This document shows, piece after piece, positions 17,272-26,495 of a stretch of 64,000 bases of DNA; position 1 is the first letter of the stretch; each line of letters opens with the position of its first letter. Origin of the DNA: Brevibacterium sp. S111 (GTDB lineage Bacteria; Actinomycetota; Actinomycetes; Actinomycetales; Brevibacteriaceae); assembly GCF_004745075.1 (NCBI RefSeq), contig NZ_RHFH01000012.1:1-64000 (forward strand), given 5' to 3'. The translations under genes were made by a program, and so were the position numbers. A model generated the notes under the pieces. It was not told the origin of the DNA. It made no database searches and worked only from the letters and a program-made list of their open reading frames with translations.

Positions 17272-18942
17272 TCACAGACCGAGCTCGTCGAGGATCGGCA
17301 GCTCGGCTCGAACCGCGGCTTTCGCCTCGCCCGGACTCCGTGCCGTAAGAGCACGCCGGGCAATCTGCTGTGCTTGGTCCATGGTGACACCGGTCAGCAC
17401 TTCTGCCACAGCCGACAGGGCACGCGGTGCCATCGACAGGCTGGTGACTCCGAGTCCGACGAGCACGACGGCCAATGCCGGATCGGCTGCGGCCTCTCCG
17501 CAGACCCCCACCGATTTCTCGGCAACGGTGCCTTGGGTCGCGGCCATGCCGATCAGTTGGAGGACGGCCGGCTGCCACGAGTCGCTGAGTTCTGCCAGAC
17601 CGCCGAGCATGCGGTCAGAGGCCATGACGTACTGGGTCAGATCATTCGTGCCGATGGACGTGAACTCGACCTCAGCAAGGATCGATGACGCCTGCAGCGC
17701 CGCCGAGGGGACCTCGACCATGACACCGGCAACCGGCAGGCCGGCCGCGTGGACGAGCGTCGAGAACTGCTTGGCCTCCTCTGCTGTGGCGATCATCGGA
17801 GCCATGACGTGAACGGTGACCGCATGTTTCTGCGCGGCCACGGCGATGGCCTCCAGCTGACGTTCGAGCACGCCCTGGGCCCTTCGGCTGGTCCGGAATC
17901 CGCGCACCCCCAAGGCCGGGTTCGGTTCTTCGCTGTCGGTGAGGAACGGCAGCGGTTTGTCGGCTCCGGCGTCGAGGGTGCGCACGACGACCTTGTGATC
18001 GTCGAAGGCCGCGAACACCTCCCCGTAGGCTTCGGCCTGCTCTTCCACGGTCGGTTCGGTGTCACGATCGAGGAAGCAGAATTCCGTGCGCAGCAGACCG
18101 ACTCCTTCGGCACCGGCAGCAGCAGCCGCCCGTGCCTGAGTTCCGTCACCGACATTGGCACGCAGCGGGATCCTGGTGCCGTCCTTGAGCAGGCAGGGAC
18201 CGGTGAAGGACTGCAGCCGACCGGCCGTCTCCTTCCACGCTTCGACGAGCTCGGCCTCGGCGGCACCGGGTTCGGTGCGCAGGACGCCGGTGCCGCCGTC
18301 GACGAAGACGGAGGTGCGATCGGGGATGTCGCGGACCCCGGCGGCTGCGACTACGGCGGGAATGCCCAACGAGCGGGCGAGGATGGCCGTGTGACTCTGC
18401 GGTCCGCCCTCCTCGCAGACCAGGCCGAGCACGAGCTCGGGATCCAAGGTGGCGGTGTCGGCAGGAGCGAGATCCGTGCCGATGAGCACGAAGGGTTCGG
18501 CCGAATACGGGATGCCGGGTGCCGGCACTCCGCGCAGTCGGGCGACGAGGCGGGCACGCACATCGAGGACATCGGCCGCGCGTTCGGCCATATAACCGCC
18601 CAGCTTCTCCAACTGGGCTGCGGTCTCCTCAGCCACCGTCCAGATCGCGGTCTCCGCATCGGTGTCGGACAGGCGTTTGATCGCCGTCTTCACCAGCGTG
18701 GGGTCCTTGGCCATGAGCGCCGTGGCTTTGAGCACGTCGCGGGCATCACCGGTGACCGTTTCGGACCGCTCACGCAGTTCGGCGTGCACGGCGGCCGAGG
18801 CCTCACGGATCCTGTTCGCCTCCGCTTCCTGGTCGGCCGGGGCCGGCTTCGCCACGGGCGCGGACACCGGTTCGGGCATGTTCAGCGCCGGGGCGATGAC
18901 ACGCCCGGGCACGACTCCGATACCTGAGAACTCTGCGGACAT
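17272..18942 (-). CDS. ptsI: PTS enzyme I (phosphoenolpyruvate-protein phosphotransferase)
   Basis: 556 residues from ATG 18942, preferred over an ATG at 18948 because the GAGGAAGGA then has correct spacing. The phospho-acceptor His184 is in GGPQSHTAILARSLGIPAVV. The C-terminal PEP-binding barrel has GVMVEVPSAAL, SIGTNDLTQYVMASDR and the catalytic Cys in GVCGEAAADP. It carries phosphate from PEP to HPr in the cytoplasm. It lies 38 bases after fruA, so EI is co-transcribed with the fructose-specific components rather than with a distant general PTS operon. Confidence 0.95.
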   Translation of the reverse strand: MSAEFSGIGVVPGRVIAPALNMPEPVSAPVAKPAPADQEAEANRIREASAAVHAELRERSETVTGDARDVLKATALMAKDPTLVKTAIKRLSDTDAETAIWTVAEETAAQLEKLGGYMAERAADVLDVRARLVARLRGVPAPGIPYSAEPFVLIGTDLAPADTATLDPELVLGLVCEEGGPQSHTAILARSLGIPAVVAAAGVRDIPDRTSVFVDGGTGVLRTEPGAAEAELVEAWKETAGRLQSFTGPCLLKDGTRIPLRANVGDGTQARAAAAAGAEGVGLLRTEFCFLDRDTEPTVEEQAEAYGEVFAAFDDHKVVVRTLDAGADKPLPFLTDSEEPNPALGVRGFRTSRRAQGVLERQLEAIAVAAQKHAVTVHVMAPMIATAEEAKQFSTLVHAAGLPVAGVMVEVPSAALQASSILAEVEFTSIGTNDLTQYVMASDRMLGGLAELSDSWQPAVLQLIGMAATQGTVAEKSVGVCGEAAADPALAVVLVGLGVTSLSMAPRALSAVAEVLTGVTMDQAQQIARRALTARSPGEAKAAVRAELPILDELGL

Positions 18943-18980
18943 CCCCATTCCTTCCTCTCTTGCCGATCTTGCCGAAGCGT

Positions 18981-21191
18981 TCAGACTCGCGAAGCGTCAG
19001 CCTTCGAGGACACCGGTTCGTCGGCCTGCGCCGCATCGGACGCAACGGCTCCGGAATCGGTCGATGCGGTCGCGGTCGACTTCGATGCCGCCGGAGCGGT
19101 CGCCTCGGCGAGGCCGGCTGCACCGCCCTTGCGGACGAAGATCTTCAGCACCAGCACCAGCAGGGCGCTGATGATCGTGCCGACGACGATGGAGAGCAGG
19201 AACAGCAGGAACGAGTCGATGGCGAAGAAGACGAACACTCCGCCGTGCGGGGCCTGGCTGGTCACGGAGAAGGCCATCGTCATGCCGCCCGTGACGCCGG
19301 CGCCGACGATCGAGGCGGGGATCACGCGCAGCGGATCGGAGGCGGCGAAGGGAATCGCTCCTTCGGAGATGAACGCGGCACCGAGCAGCCACGCGGCCTT
19401 TCCGTTCTCCTTCTCCGCTTGGGAGAAGATGCGGGGACGCAGCGCTGTGGCCAGCGCCATGGCCAGGGGCGGAACCATTCCGGCGGCCATGACCGTGGCC
19501 ATGATCTCCCAGGGCACCGGGTTCTCGACGGAGCCTGCGGCGAGTCCGGCGACGGCGAACGAGTACGCGACCTTGTTGACCGGCCCGCCCAGGTCGACGG
19601 CCATCATGACGCCGAGGATGAGTCCGAGGAGGACGGCAGCGGTTCCGGTCATCGAGCTCAGCCAGCTGTTGAGGCCCTCGGTCAGGGCGCTGATCGGTCC
19701 GCCGAGGACCATGAACATCAGACCCGAGGAGACGAGGGAGGCCACCAGCGGAATGATCACGACCGGCATCAGCCCGCGCAGCCACCTCGGCGCGGCGAAG
19801 GAACCGATCCAGTGGGCGATATAGCCGGCGAGGAGTCCGCCGATGATGCCGCCGATGAAGCCGGCGCCCATGAGCACGGCCACGGCACCGACGGTGAATC
19901 CGGGGGCGATTCCGGGCCGGTCGGCGATTGCGTAGGCGATGTAGCCGGCCAGTGCGGCGACGAGGAAGCCCATCGACAGGTTGCCGATCTGGAAGGAGAC
20001 GGCCCCCAGGTAGGCACCGACCGGTCCCAGCGCCAGGTCGCCGTATTCGGTGGGCAGGTTCCACAGGGAGTTGCCCAGGACGATGTCCTCGGAGTAGTCG
20101 GGAATGTCGAATCCGCCGAGGAGGAAGCCCAGAGCCATGAGCAGACCGCCGGCGGCGACGAAGGGGATCATATAGCTGACGCCGGTCAGCAGCACCCGCT
20201 TGAGGTGGGCACCGATGCTTTCCCGTGAGCTTGTCGAGTTCGACGATTCCTCGTCGGCGGTGTGAGCGGCGGCGAGTCTGCGGCCGTTCGGGGTGTCCGC
20301 CTCGGCGAGGGCTTTGCGGATGAGCCCCTGCGGATCGTCGATTCCGGCTTTGACCGGCACCTGCACATAGGGTTTGCCCGCGAAACGGGCCTTGTCGCGG
20401 ACGTCGACATCGACGGCGAAGACGACGGCGTCGGCGCCATCGATGATGGACTGGTCGATCGGGGTCGTGCCGCTCGAGCCCTGGGTCTCGGTGACGACGT
20501 CGATGCCCATTTCGGACCCGGCCTGGACGAGGGCGTCGGCGGCCATGTAGGTGTGAGCGATTCCCGTCGGGCAGGCCGTGACGGCAACGACGCGGCGGGG
20601 GTCTTCGGCGGCCGAGGCTGAGTCTGCGGAGGCTGGGGCCGCGGCGGTTGCGGACGCTGCTGCAGTTGCGGACGCTGCGGCGGTGTCACCGGGGTTCGCT
20701 GCGGTGGAGCCGGCGGGTGCGTGCTCGGTGTCCGCTTCGCGCAGGCCGAGGGCGGTCTCGACGAGGTCGACGACTTCCTGCTCGGTCGCGGCAGCGCGCA
20801 GGGAGGCGACGAAGTCCTTCTTCACCAGGGAGCGGGCGAGCTTCGACAGCAGTGCGAGGTGTTCCTTCCCGGCACCGTCCGGGGCGGCGATCATGAATAC
20901 GAGATCGGCGGGTCCGTCCTTGGCGCCGAAGTCGACCGGCGGGTTGAGACGAGCCATCGCCAAGCTCGGCGTGGTGACCGCGTCGGTGCGGGCGTGCGGG
21001 ATGGCGATGCCGCCGGGAACACCCGTCGGGGTCTTCTCCTCGCGGGCGATCGCCGCGGTCGCCAGCCCTTCGGCGGAGTTCGCGCGGCCCTGTTCGGCGA
21101 TTGCGGTGGCCATGGCGCGGATGACAGCGGACGACTCCGTCCCCTGATCCGCGTCGAGGATCACCAGTTCCGTTGTGATGAGCGATGTCAT
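18981..21191 (-). CDS. fruA: Fructose-specific PTS permease EIIABC
   Basis: 736 residues, three PTS domains in one chain. EIIA (1 to about 150) has the phosphorylated His66 in GIAIPHART. An Ala-rich linker follows (about 155-197). EIIB (about 198-300) has Cys207 in VTACPTGIAHTYM. EIIC (about 320 to 690) is the membrane channel with roughly nine to ten helices and ends in a soluble Ala/Ser-rich tail. It imports fructose as fructose-1-phosphate. It is translationally coupled to fruK (ATGA overlap) and followed by ptsI. Confidence 0.95.
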   Translation of the reverse strand: MTSLITTELVILDADQGTESSAVIRAMATAIAEQGRANSAEGLATAAIAREEKTPTGVPGGIAIPHARTDAVTTPSLAMARLNPPVDFGAKDGPADLVFMIAAPDGAGKEHLALLSKLARSLVKKDFVASLRAAATEQEVVDLVETALGLREADTEHAPAGSTAANPGDTAAASATAAASATAAAPASADSASAAEDPRRVVAVTACPTGIAHTYMAADALVQAGSEMGIDVVTETQGSSGTTPIDQSIIDGADAVVFAVDVDVRDKARFAGKPYVQVPVKAGIDDPQGLIRKALAEADTPNGRRLAAAHTADEESSNSTSSRESIGAHLKRVLLTGVSYMIPFVAAGGLLMALGFLLGGFDIPDYSEDIVLGNSLWNLPTEYGDLALGPVGAYLGAVSFQIGNLSMGFLVAALAGYIAYAIADRPGIAPGFTVGAVAVLMGAGFIGGIIGGLLAGYIAHWIGSFAAPRWLRGLMPVVIIPLVASLVSSGLMFMVLGGPISALTEGLNSWLSSMTGTAAVLLGLILGVMMAVDLGGPVNKVAYSFAVAGLAAGSVENPVPWEIMATVMAAGMVPPLAMALATALRPRIFSQAEKENGKAAWLLGAAFISEGAIPFAASDPLRVIPASIVGAGVTGGMTMAFSVTSQAPHGGVFVFFAIDSFLLFLLSIVVGTIISALLVLVLKIFVRKGGAAGLAEATAPAASKSTATASTDSGAVASDAAQADEPVSSKADASRV

Positions 21192-22420
21192 CGTGCCTCC
21201 TCGGCTTCGGGGACTGAGCCCTGTTGATGATGTCGGTGGGAAAGATCGTCGATCGGTGCGTATGCGGATGTGTGCTCGGGTGTGCCCGCGGATGGTGTTT
21301 CGGGGGCAGTCAGGGGTGTCACGGTCACCGCGTCGGTTCGTGCATCCTCCGGGCTCGGCACCCCGGTGCCGCGCATCCGGGCGGCAGCGGCTCCATAGGC
21401 GACGGCCTGGGCCAGCGCCTCACCGGGTTCACGACCGCGGGTGAGACCGAGCAGGTACCCGGCCAGAGTGGAGTCGCCTGCGCCCACGGTGCTCACGACC
21501 TCCATCGGCGGGTGCTTGGCGTGCCAGACGGTCTCGGGCAGAGCGAGAACTGCGCCTCCGGCACCCAGGGTCGCAAGTATCGAACGAGGGCGAGGGCCGG
21601 CCGCTGCGAGCAGGGTCGAAGCGGCTCGGGCGGTGAGCTGCGGTGACGATTCCAGCCGTGCGGCGATCTCGAACAGCTCCGCTGTTTCGAGCGGTTCCGG
21701 GGCCTCGAGCGGTTCTGTGGTCTCGAGCGGCTTTGGGACCTCGAGCGGTTGGGCCGATGCGGGCTGTCCGCTCGGGTGACCGTCGCAGTGCGGCTGAGCT
21801 TCTTCGCGGAGACCGGCGGCCTGCAGCAGTCCTGCGGCGCCGAGGAGCTCGGCGAGCTCTTCCGCGTTCGGCTTGATGAGATCCGGTGATGCCTGCAGTG
21901 CCGCAGCCAGGGGACCCCCGGAAGTGTCAACGGCGATGGAGGGAGGTTCGTCGAGTTCACGGATGCGTACGATGGCCCGGGCGTAGAAGTCATCGCCGAC
22001 TCCCGGAGGCAGAGATCCGGCCAGGACGACCCACTCTGCCTCGGCGGCCAGCTCTGCCACGAGGTCGAGCAGATCGGCCTGGCTGTGCGGGCTCAGGGAG
22101 GAGCCGGGTTCGTTGATCTTCGTCGTCGTGCCGTCGGGCTCGGTGACGGTGATATTGGACCGCAGCGGTGTGCCGGTGGGAACGGAGCGGTGAGCCAGTC
22201 CGATCGCATCGAGTCCGGTGAGCACGGGATCGTCGCTGTCTCCGGGCAGAACCGCCAGGGTCACGCGATCGGCCGCTGCCACTGCACGAGAGACGTTGAC
22301 GCCCTTGCCGCCGGGCTGCTGTCCGGCCCAGACCGCCCGCTGCACCTGACCACGGAGAACGGGGCCGCCGAGTTCGATGGTCCGGTCGAGACTCGGATTC
22401 GCTGTCAGGGTGAGGATCAT
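21188..22420 (-). CDS. fruK: 1-phosphofructokinase with repeat insertion and C-terminal extension
   Basis: 410 residues, about 100 longer than typical FruK (near 310). PfkB-family motifs are present: QPGGKGVNVSRAV near the N-terminus, WVVLAGSLPPG, LIKPNAEELAELL and the catalytic STVGAGDSTLAGYLLGL. The extra length is an insert of about 50 residues near 213-262 made of PLE-x-x-(E/K)-like hexapeptides (from an 18-bp DNA repeat), and a C-terminal tail of about 45 residues rich in Thr, Pro, Glu and His. The active site is intact, so it should phosphorylate fructose-1-phosphate to fructose-1,6-bisphosphate. It overlaps fruR upstream and fruA downstream by four bases each. Confidence 0.93.
   Translation of the reverse strand: MILTLTANPSLDRTIELGGPVLRGQVQRAVWAGQQPGGKGVNVSRAVAAADRVTLAVLPGDSDDPVLTGLDAIGLAHRSVPTGTPLRSNITVTEPDGTTTKINEPGSSLSPHSQADLLDLVAELAAEAEWVVLAGSLPPGVGDDFYARAIVRIRELDEPPSIAVDTSGGPLAAALQASPDLIKPNAEELAELLGAAGLLQAAGLREEAQPHCDGHPSGQPASAQPLEVPKPLETTEPLEAPEPLETAELFEIAARLESSPQLTARAASTLLAAAGPRPRSILATLGAGGAVLALPETVWHAKHPPMEVVSTVGAGDSTLAGYLLGLTRGREPGEALAQAVAYGAAAARMRGTGVPSPEDARTDAVTVTPLTAPETPSAGTPEHTSAYAPIDDLSHRHHQQGSVPEAEEAR
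21669..21755 (-). repeat. 18-bp minisatellite inside fruK
   Basis: TCGAGCGG recurs with an exact 18-base period at 21687, 21705, 21723 and 21741, and a more diverged copy (TCGAACAG) at 21669. Each unit adds six codons, so copy number changes keep the frame. It encodes the Pro-Leu-Glu-rich insert of the kinase. Confidence 0.9.
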
Positions 22421-23211
22421 GGAGCGACCACCTCGACCTCCGCATTCTCCAAGTGAGTCGACATCGGCTCGCCGGGCACCGCGTCGGTGATGAGGACATC
22501 GATCTGGTCCAATGCGGCGAAGCGCACCAGGGAGACGGCACCGAATTTCGCAGAGTCGGCGAGCACGACGACCTTGCGTCCGGAGTTGACGAACGCCGAC
22601 TTCGTCGCCGCCTCGTCGTGGTCGGGAGTGGAGACGCCGTCGTCGCCGAGTCCGTTGGTGCCGAGCACAGCGAGATCGACACGGTGACCGTCGATGGCCG
22701 CAATCGTCTGCGGTCCGACCATGGCACGAGTGACCGGACGAAAACGACCGGGAAGGACGAAGATCTCGACCCCGGGTGCTCCGGCCAGACTGTCGATGAC
22801 CGACAGGGAGTTCGTGATCACGCGCAGCTGCCGGGGAGCCTGTCCGGCAGAGCGACGTTCATGGGCTTCGTGTGCGATCGCTCGGGCGAACGCCGCGCAG
22901 GTCGTCCCTCCGTCCAAGGAGATGCTCATCGTCTCGTCCAACAGGCTCAGCGCGGACTGCGCGATCGTGGTCTTTTCGTCGAGATTGTGGATCTCGCGGT
23001 CATCGAATGTCAGCTCTTCGAGGCTGTGCGGGCGACACGGCACCGCTCCCCCGTGGACGCGCTGCAGAGATCCGGCCTTCTCGAGTGCGGCGAGATCGCG
23101 GCGGACGGTTTCCGTGGTGATGTCGAAGTCGGCTGCCAGATCGGTGACACTGACCCGCCCCGCTTCGCTGACCAGATCAGCGATACGTCGTTGCCGTTCT
23201 TCAGCGAACAC
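22417..23211 (-). CDS. fruR: DeoR-family regulator of the fructose operon
   Basis: 264 residues, full DeoR/GlpR architecture. The helix-turn-helix (FAEERQRRIADLVSEAGRVS, then DITTETVRRDLAALEKAG) is followed by the sugar-phosphate isomerase-like sensor domain with ISLDGGTTCAAFARA and NSLSVIDSLAG; DSAKFG near the C-terminus is conserved. Family members bind phosphorylated sugars, here probably fructose-1-phosphate or fructose-1,6-bisphosphate. It is the first gene of the operon and overlaps fruK by four bases, so it should autoregulate the whole cluster. Confidence 0.9.
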   Translation of the reverse strand: MFAEERQRRIADLVSEAGRVSVTDLAADFDITTETVRRDLAALEKAGSLQRVHGGAVPCRPHSLEELTFDDREIHNLDEKTTIAQSALSLLDETMSISLDGGTTCAAFARAIAHEAHERRSAGQAPRQLRVITNSLSVIDSLAGAPGVEIFVLPGRFRPVTRAMVGPQTIAAIDGHRVDLAVLGTNGLGDDGVSTPDHDEAATKSAFVNSGRKVVVLADSAKFGAVSLVRFAALDQIDVLITDAVPGEPMSTHLENAEVEVVAP

Positions 23212-23262
23212 GTCCGGCCCTTTCCTTCGCGCGGTTCGTCGTCGATCCGGACGAAACCCACG

Positions 23263-23341
23263 TGGTTATCTGTTGGTTTGAATGATCTTATGACGCTATT
23301 CACGTATCGTCAATCACACTCCAACGCATATCCACTTATTC
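23263..23341 (-). promoter_or_regulatory. Promoter of fruR-fruK-fruA-ptsI-ptsH with repeated GTTGG elements
   Basis: On the minus strand TTGACG (23313-23308) and TAAGAT (23290-23285) are 17 bases apart, a near-consensus promoter with a start near 23278 and a leader of about 65 bases. TGTTGG elements lie around it: TGTTGGTTTGA on the plus strand at about 23270-23280 over the start site, and CGTTGGAGTG and TGTTGGAATAA on the minus strand upstream (about 23317-23345). They are candidate FruR sites. Confidence 0.6.
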
Positions 23342-23401
23342 CAACATCATGTTCTTACGGAACGTCACAGCGTCGGTCCGCGAGCGGCGATGCAGATGAC
23401 A

Positions 23402-23432
23402 AGTGCCCCAGAACTCGGCGTTCTGGGGCACT
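23402..23432 (-). terminator. Terminator hairpin after the MHS transporter gene
   Basis: A perfect 13-bp stem (AGTGCCCCAGAAC / GTTCTGGGGCACT) with a 5-base loop, 54 bases past the stop of the minus-strand transporter. There is no T run, as is common in high-GC genomes. Confidence 0.7.
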
Positions 23433-23485
23433 CGTCAGACGCGGCCGCGGCGGGCCGCCTCGGTGATGGGATCAGGGCCGACGAA

Positions 23486-24862
23486 TCAGCGCCCGACGCG
23501 CTTGTACGCCGAGGAATCGGCATTGTCGATCGTCGAATGCTTCCGGTTGTCGTGCATGAACAGCACGGCCACGAAGCCGACGATCGCGACGATGACGACA
23601 TAGATGGCGAACCAGGTGGCCATTCCGGCGTCGCGGAACCACAGGGCGACGTACTCGGCGGACCCGCCGAAGAGCGAGTTGCCGATCGCGTAGGTGAACC
23701 CGACGCCGATGCCGCGGATGTGGGCGGGGAACATCTCGGCCTTCACGATGCCGGAGATCGAGGTGTACATGCTGATGAACGCCATGGCGATGATGATGAG
23801 GATGCCGGCGGTGACCATCGACTGGGCCTTGCCGATCATGCTCAGCATCGGGATGGGCAGGGCGATCATGCCGATGACGAAGATGAGCATGTTGTTCTTC
23901 CGGCCGATCTTGTCCGAGAGCATGCCGGCCAGGGGCTGCATGAAGACGAAGATGAGCAGACAGATCGTCATCAGATCAGCGATGGAGCCCTTGTTGAAGA
24001 TCTCCTCGCCGGGGGTGCCTTCGTTCTGCAGCAGCAGGAACTTCTGCATATAGGTGGTGAAGACGTAGAACACGAGCGAACCGACGCAGGTGATGCCGAG
24101 CACGACGAGGAAGGCGCGAGGGTGACGCAGAACCTCGCAGAAGCTGCCCGAGTTCTCATCCTTGCGGGTGTCAGCCGAGGTGGTCTCGGTGAGTCCGCGG
24201 CGCAGCCAGATGGAGACGATGGCGGCCGCGGCCCCGATGACGAACGGCAGACGCCACCATCCGTCCTCGATCTGCTCGGTGCCCAGGGTGTGGGTCATGA
24301 TGACGGCCAAGAGGCTGGCCAGCAGCTGTCCGCCGATGAGGGTGACGTACTGGAAGGAGGAGTAGAAGCCGCGCTTGCCTTCGGTGGCGACTTCGGACAT
24401 GTAGGTCGCGGTCGCACCGTACTCACCGCCGACGGCGAGTCCCTGGACCATGCGCACGAGCAGCAGCAGGATGGCCGCCCAGGATCCGACGGTCGCGCTG
24501 GTCGGCAGGATCGCCATGCACAGGGAGCCGGCGCACATGAGCAGGATCGAGATGAGCATCGAGTTCTTACGGCCCATCCGGTCGGCGGCGCGACCGAAGA
24601 TGTAGCCGCCGATGGGACGCATGAGGAAGCCGACGAAGAAGACGCCGGCGGACTGCATGAGCGACAGGGTCGGGTTGCCCTCGACGAAGAACTGCTCAGC
24701 GAAGTAGACGCTGAAGAAGGCGTAGATATAGAAGTCGAACCATTCGACGAGGTTGCCCGACGAGGCCGCGATGATGGCCTTGACGGTCTGCCATTCCGAT
24801 TTCTTCTCACCATCGGCGCCGGAGGCGCTCACCCGGCCGAGCTTCTCTTGCGAATCTGTCAC
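23486..24862 (-). CDS. MFS transporter, metabolite:H+ symporter (MHS) family
   Basis: 458 residues from a GTG at 24862, which has AGAAGGA seven bases upstream; an ORF extension to 24964 lacks one. Twelve transmembrane segments are expected. The MHS signature GNLVEWFDFYIYAFFS is present in helix 1, followed by RPIGGYIFGRAADRMGRK (MFS loop 2-3 motif) and LAVGGEYGATATYMSEVA. The group transports dicarboxylates, 2-oxoglutarate, proline/betaine or shikimate; the substrate is undetermined. It is transcribed on the same strand as the fructose operon but ends at its own terminator. Confidence 0.85.
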   Translation of the reverse strand: MTDSQEKLGRVSASGADGEKKSEWQTVKAIIAASSGNLVEWFDFYIYAFFSVYFAEQFFVEGNPTLSLMQSAGVFFVGFLMRPIGGYIFGRAADRMGRKNSMLISILLMCAGSLCMAILPTSATVGSWAAILLLLVRMVQGLAVGGEYGATATYMSEVATEGKRGFYSSFQYVTLIGGQLLASLLAVIMTHTLGTEQIEDGWWRLPFVIGAAAAIVSIWLRRGLTETTSADTRKDENSGSFCEVLRHPRAFLVVLGITCVGSLVFYVFTTYMQKFLLLQNEGTPGEEIFNKGSIADLMTICLLIFVFMQPLAGMLSDKIGRKNNMLIFVIGMIALPIPMLSMIGKAQSMVTAGILIIIAMAFISMYTSISGIVKAEMFPAHIRGIGVGFTYAIGNSLFGGSAEYVALWFRDAGMATWFAIYVVIVAIVGFVAVLFMHDNRKHSTIDNADSSAYKRVGR

Positions 24863-25157
24863 TGAGTCTTCCTTCTGTTTCGTGTATGACGCACAGAGCG
24901 CCCAGGTCACCTTACTGCCCCGGACAAGCGGCTGACGCATCGTTGCCGCCATCGAAATCCGCAACCGGACGCACGAAACCTCGCCGAATACGGCCAGGCG
25001 GTCGCTGCTGACGCCCGTGCTCTGGCGGGCCGAGTGAGGAATGTCTCAATCTCGTCTGCGCGATTCTCGCTCCGAGATGCGAACCGCCGCCCGGTGGACA
25101 GGGGCGGGTGTGCTACAAATTGAGGGAGCTTCGTCCAATGTCGCACCAGGAGAGATC
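24863..25157. other. Intergenic region between the MHS transporter and UspA genes
   Basis: About 295 bases between two divergent genes, holding their promoters. I see no strong hairpin, no RNA gene and no convincing ORF; short open frames here are not supported. Confidence 0.4.
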
Positions 25158-25565
25158 ATGACAATCCTCGTCGGTTATTCCCCCTCGCCCGAAGGCAAGG
25201 CCGCTGTCGAATTCGGAATCGAGCAGGCCCGCGCATTCGACGATGTCCTCGTCGTGCTCAATGCCGGAATAGGTGAGACTCCCGACGAACGCGGTGTGGC
25301 CACCAGCAAAGACATCGAAGAGCTCAAGGAGACGCTGCAGTCTTCCGAGGTCTCCCACGAGATCCTTCAATTCCTCCGCGGCAACGATCCCGTCGAAGAG
25401 CTCCTGGCGCTGGCCGAGGCGACCGCCGATACCCGAATGATCGTCATCGGCTCCCGTCGCCGCTCCCCCGTCGGCAAGCTCATCATGGGCTCGACGGCGC
25501 AGCGGATCATCCTCGACTCCGATGTTCCCGTCGTGTCTGTGAAGGTCGACCGCACGAAGAAGTAG
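25158..25565 (+). CDS. Universal stress protein, UspA family
   Basis: 135 residues, single Usp domain. Begins TILVGYSPSPEGKAAV. The ATP-binding G-x2-G-x9-G-(S/T) motif is present in GSRRRSPVGKLIMGSTAQRI, so it is probably the nucleotide-binding type. The start at 25158 follows CCAGGAGAG. It stands alone and is convergent with the phosphatase gene, with only 27 bases between the two stops. Its role in stress survival is general to the family and not specific to this context. Confidence 0.9.
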   Translation: MTILVGYSPSPEGKAAVEFGIEQARAFDDVLVVLNAGIGETPDERGVATSKDIEELKETLQSSEVSHEILQFLRGNDPVEELLALAEATADTRMIVIGSRRRSPVGKLIMGSTAQRIILDSDVPVVSVKVDRTKK

Positions 25566-25592
25566 TCGCGCGCGCCGGCTCGCCAACCGACT

Positions 25593-26381
25593 TCAGTCAT
25601 CGGTGCGAACCGGTGCGTCCCATTCGTCCAGGTCGGATTCGCTCCAGTCGCCATAAGTCGGATTGGGCAGGACGATCCATTCGGTGCCGAACTTCGCACG
25701 GTTCTTCTCCACCAGCTCCCTCTGCTCGTCGACGGACGCATCCGCGAATGCGCCATCGAAATCGTGCAGGGTGTCACCGAGCTGCATGAGCAGGGTGTGG
25801 TTCGCCTCGACCTTCGCACGCCGTTCGTCCTTCGGCGGGCCCAGCAGCATCACGTGGTCGTCATCGGCCTGGGGCAGGCCCAGCTTGGCAATGGCTTCGA
25901 CATTCTCCGCCCGATTCTCTTCCGTCCGGTCCGAGACGTAGTAGATGTCGACTCCGAGCTGGTCGGCATGTTCGAAGAATGCCAACGCACCGGGGATCAT
26001 GGTCGGCTCCCCGTTCTTCTCCCAGTCGTCCCACGTGTCCCAGCCGCTGAAGTCATGGCACTTGGCGATATCGCGGGCCAGCAGCTTCGAATTGTCGATG
26101 GCAGTCTCATCGAGGTCGGTCATGATGGCCAGATCTTCCCCGTCCGGGGCCTTGGAAACGGCCTTGTCGAGCTGACGCGCAGCCATCTCATAGGTCTGTC
26201 CCTGCAGTGCCATCGCCTCGGCGCTCTGCTGCTGCCACTTCACACCCATGGTGTAGGCCGAGACGTCGCAGTCATCCGCCGCTTCGTCACCCGATACCGG
26301 ACCCGAATTGAGGATGTATCCGATCACCCCGACGATGAGCACGAGCAGAATCGTCAGGGCAGGAACGAGGGCCTTCTTCAT
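25593..26381 (-). CDS. Membrane-anchored class C acid phosphatase-like HAD protein (lipoprotein e(P4) type)
   Basis: 262 residues. Residues 5-24 form one hydrophobic segment with short basic N-terminus (signal anchor; no lipobox Cys). The HAD nucleophile motif DLDETAIDN is the one of the class C phosphatase/e(P4) family, followed by FEHADQLGVDIYYVSDRTEE (motif II region) and ALLGPPKDERRAKVEAN. It should act outside the membrane on nucleotide 5'-monophosphates or other phosphomonoesters. Cys39 and Cys108 could form a disulphide. It is monocistronic. Confidence 0.82.
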   Translation of the reverse strand: MKKALVPALTILLVLIVGVIGYILNSGPVSGDEAADDCDVSAYTMGVKWQQQSAEAMALQGQTYEMAARQLDKAVSKAPDGEDLAIMTDLDETAIDNSKLLARDIAKCHDFSGWDTWDDWEKNGEPTMIPGALAFFEHADQLGVDIYYVSDRTEENRAENVEAIAKLGLPQADDDHVMLLGPPKDERRAKVEANHTLLMQLGDTLHDFDGAFADASVDEQRELVEKNRAKFGTEWIVLPNPTYGDWSESDLDEWDAPVRTDD

Positions 26382-26495
26382 TCATCTTCCTTCTTCAGTG
26401 TTCTTCTTTACGGACAACTGTCAGCTCAGGCGGGCATCAGCCGTCGTGGCCGGCACGGCCGCTCGACGGCTCCGCAGCAGCCTGGGAGCGTCGGA

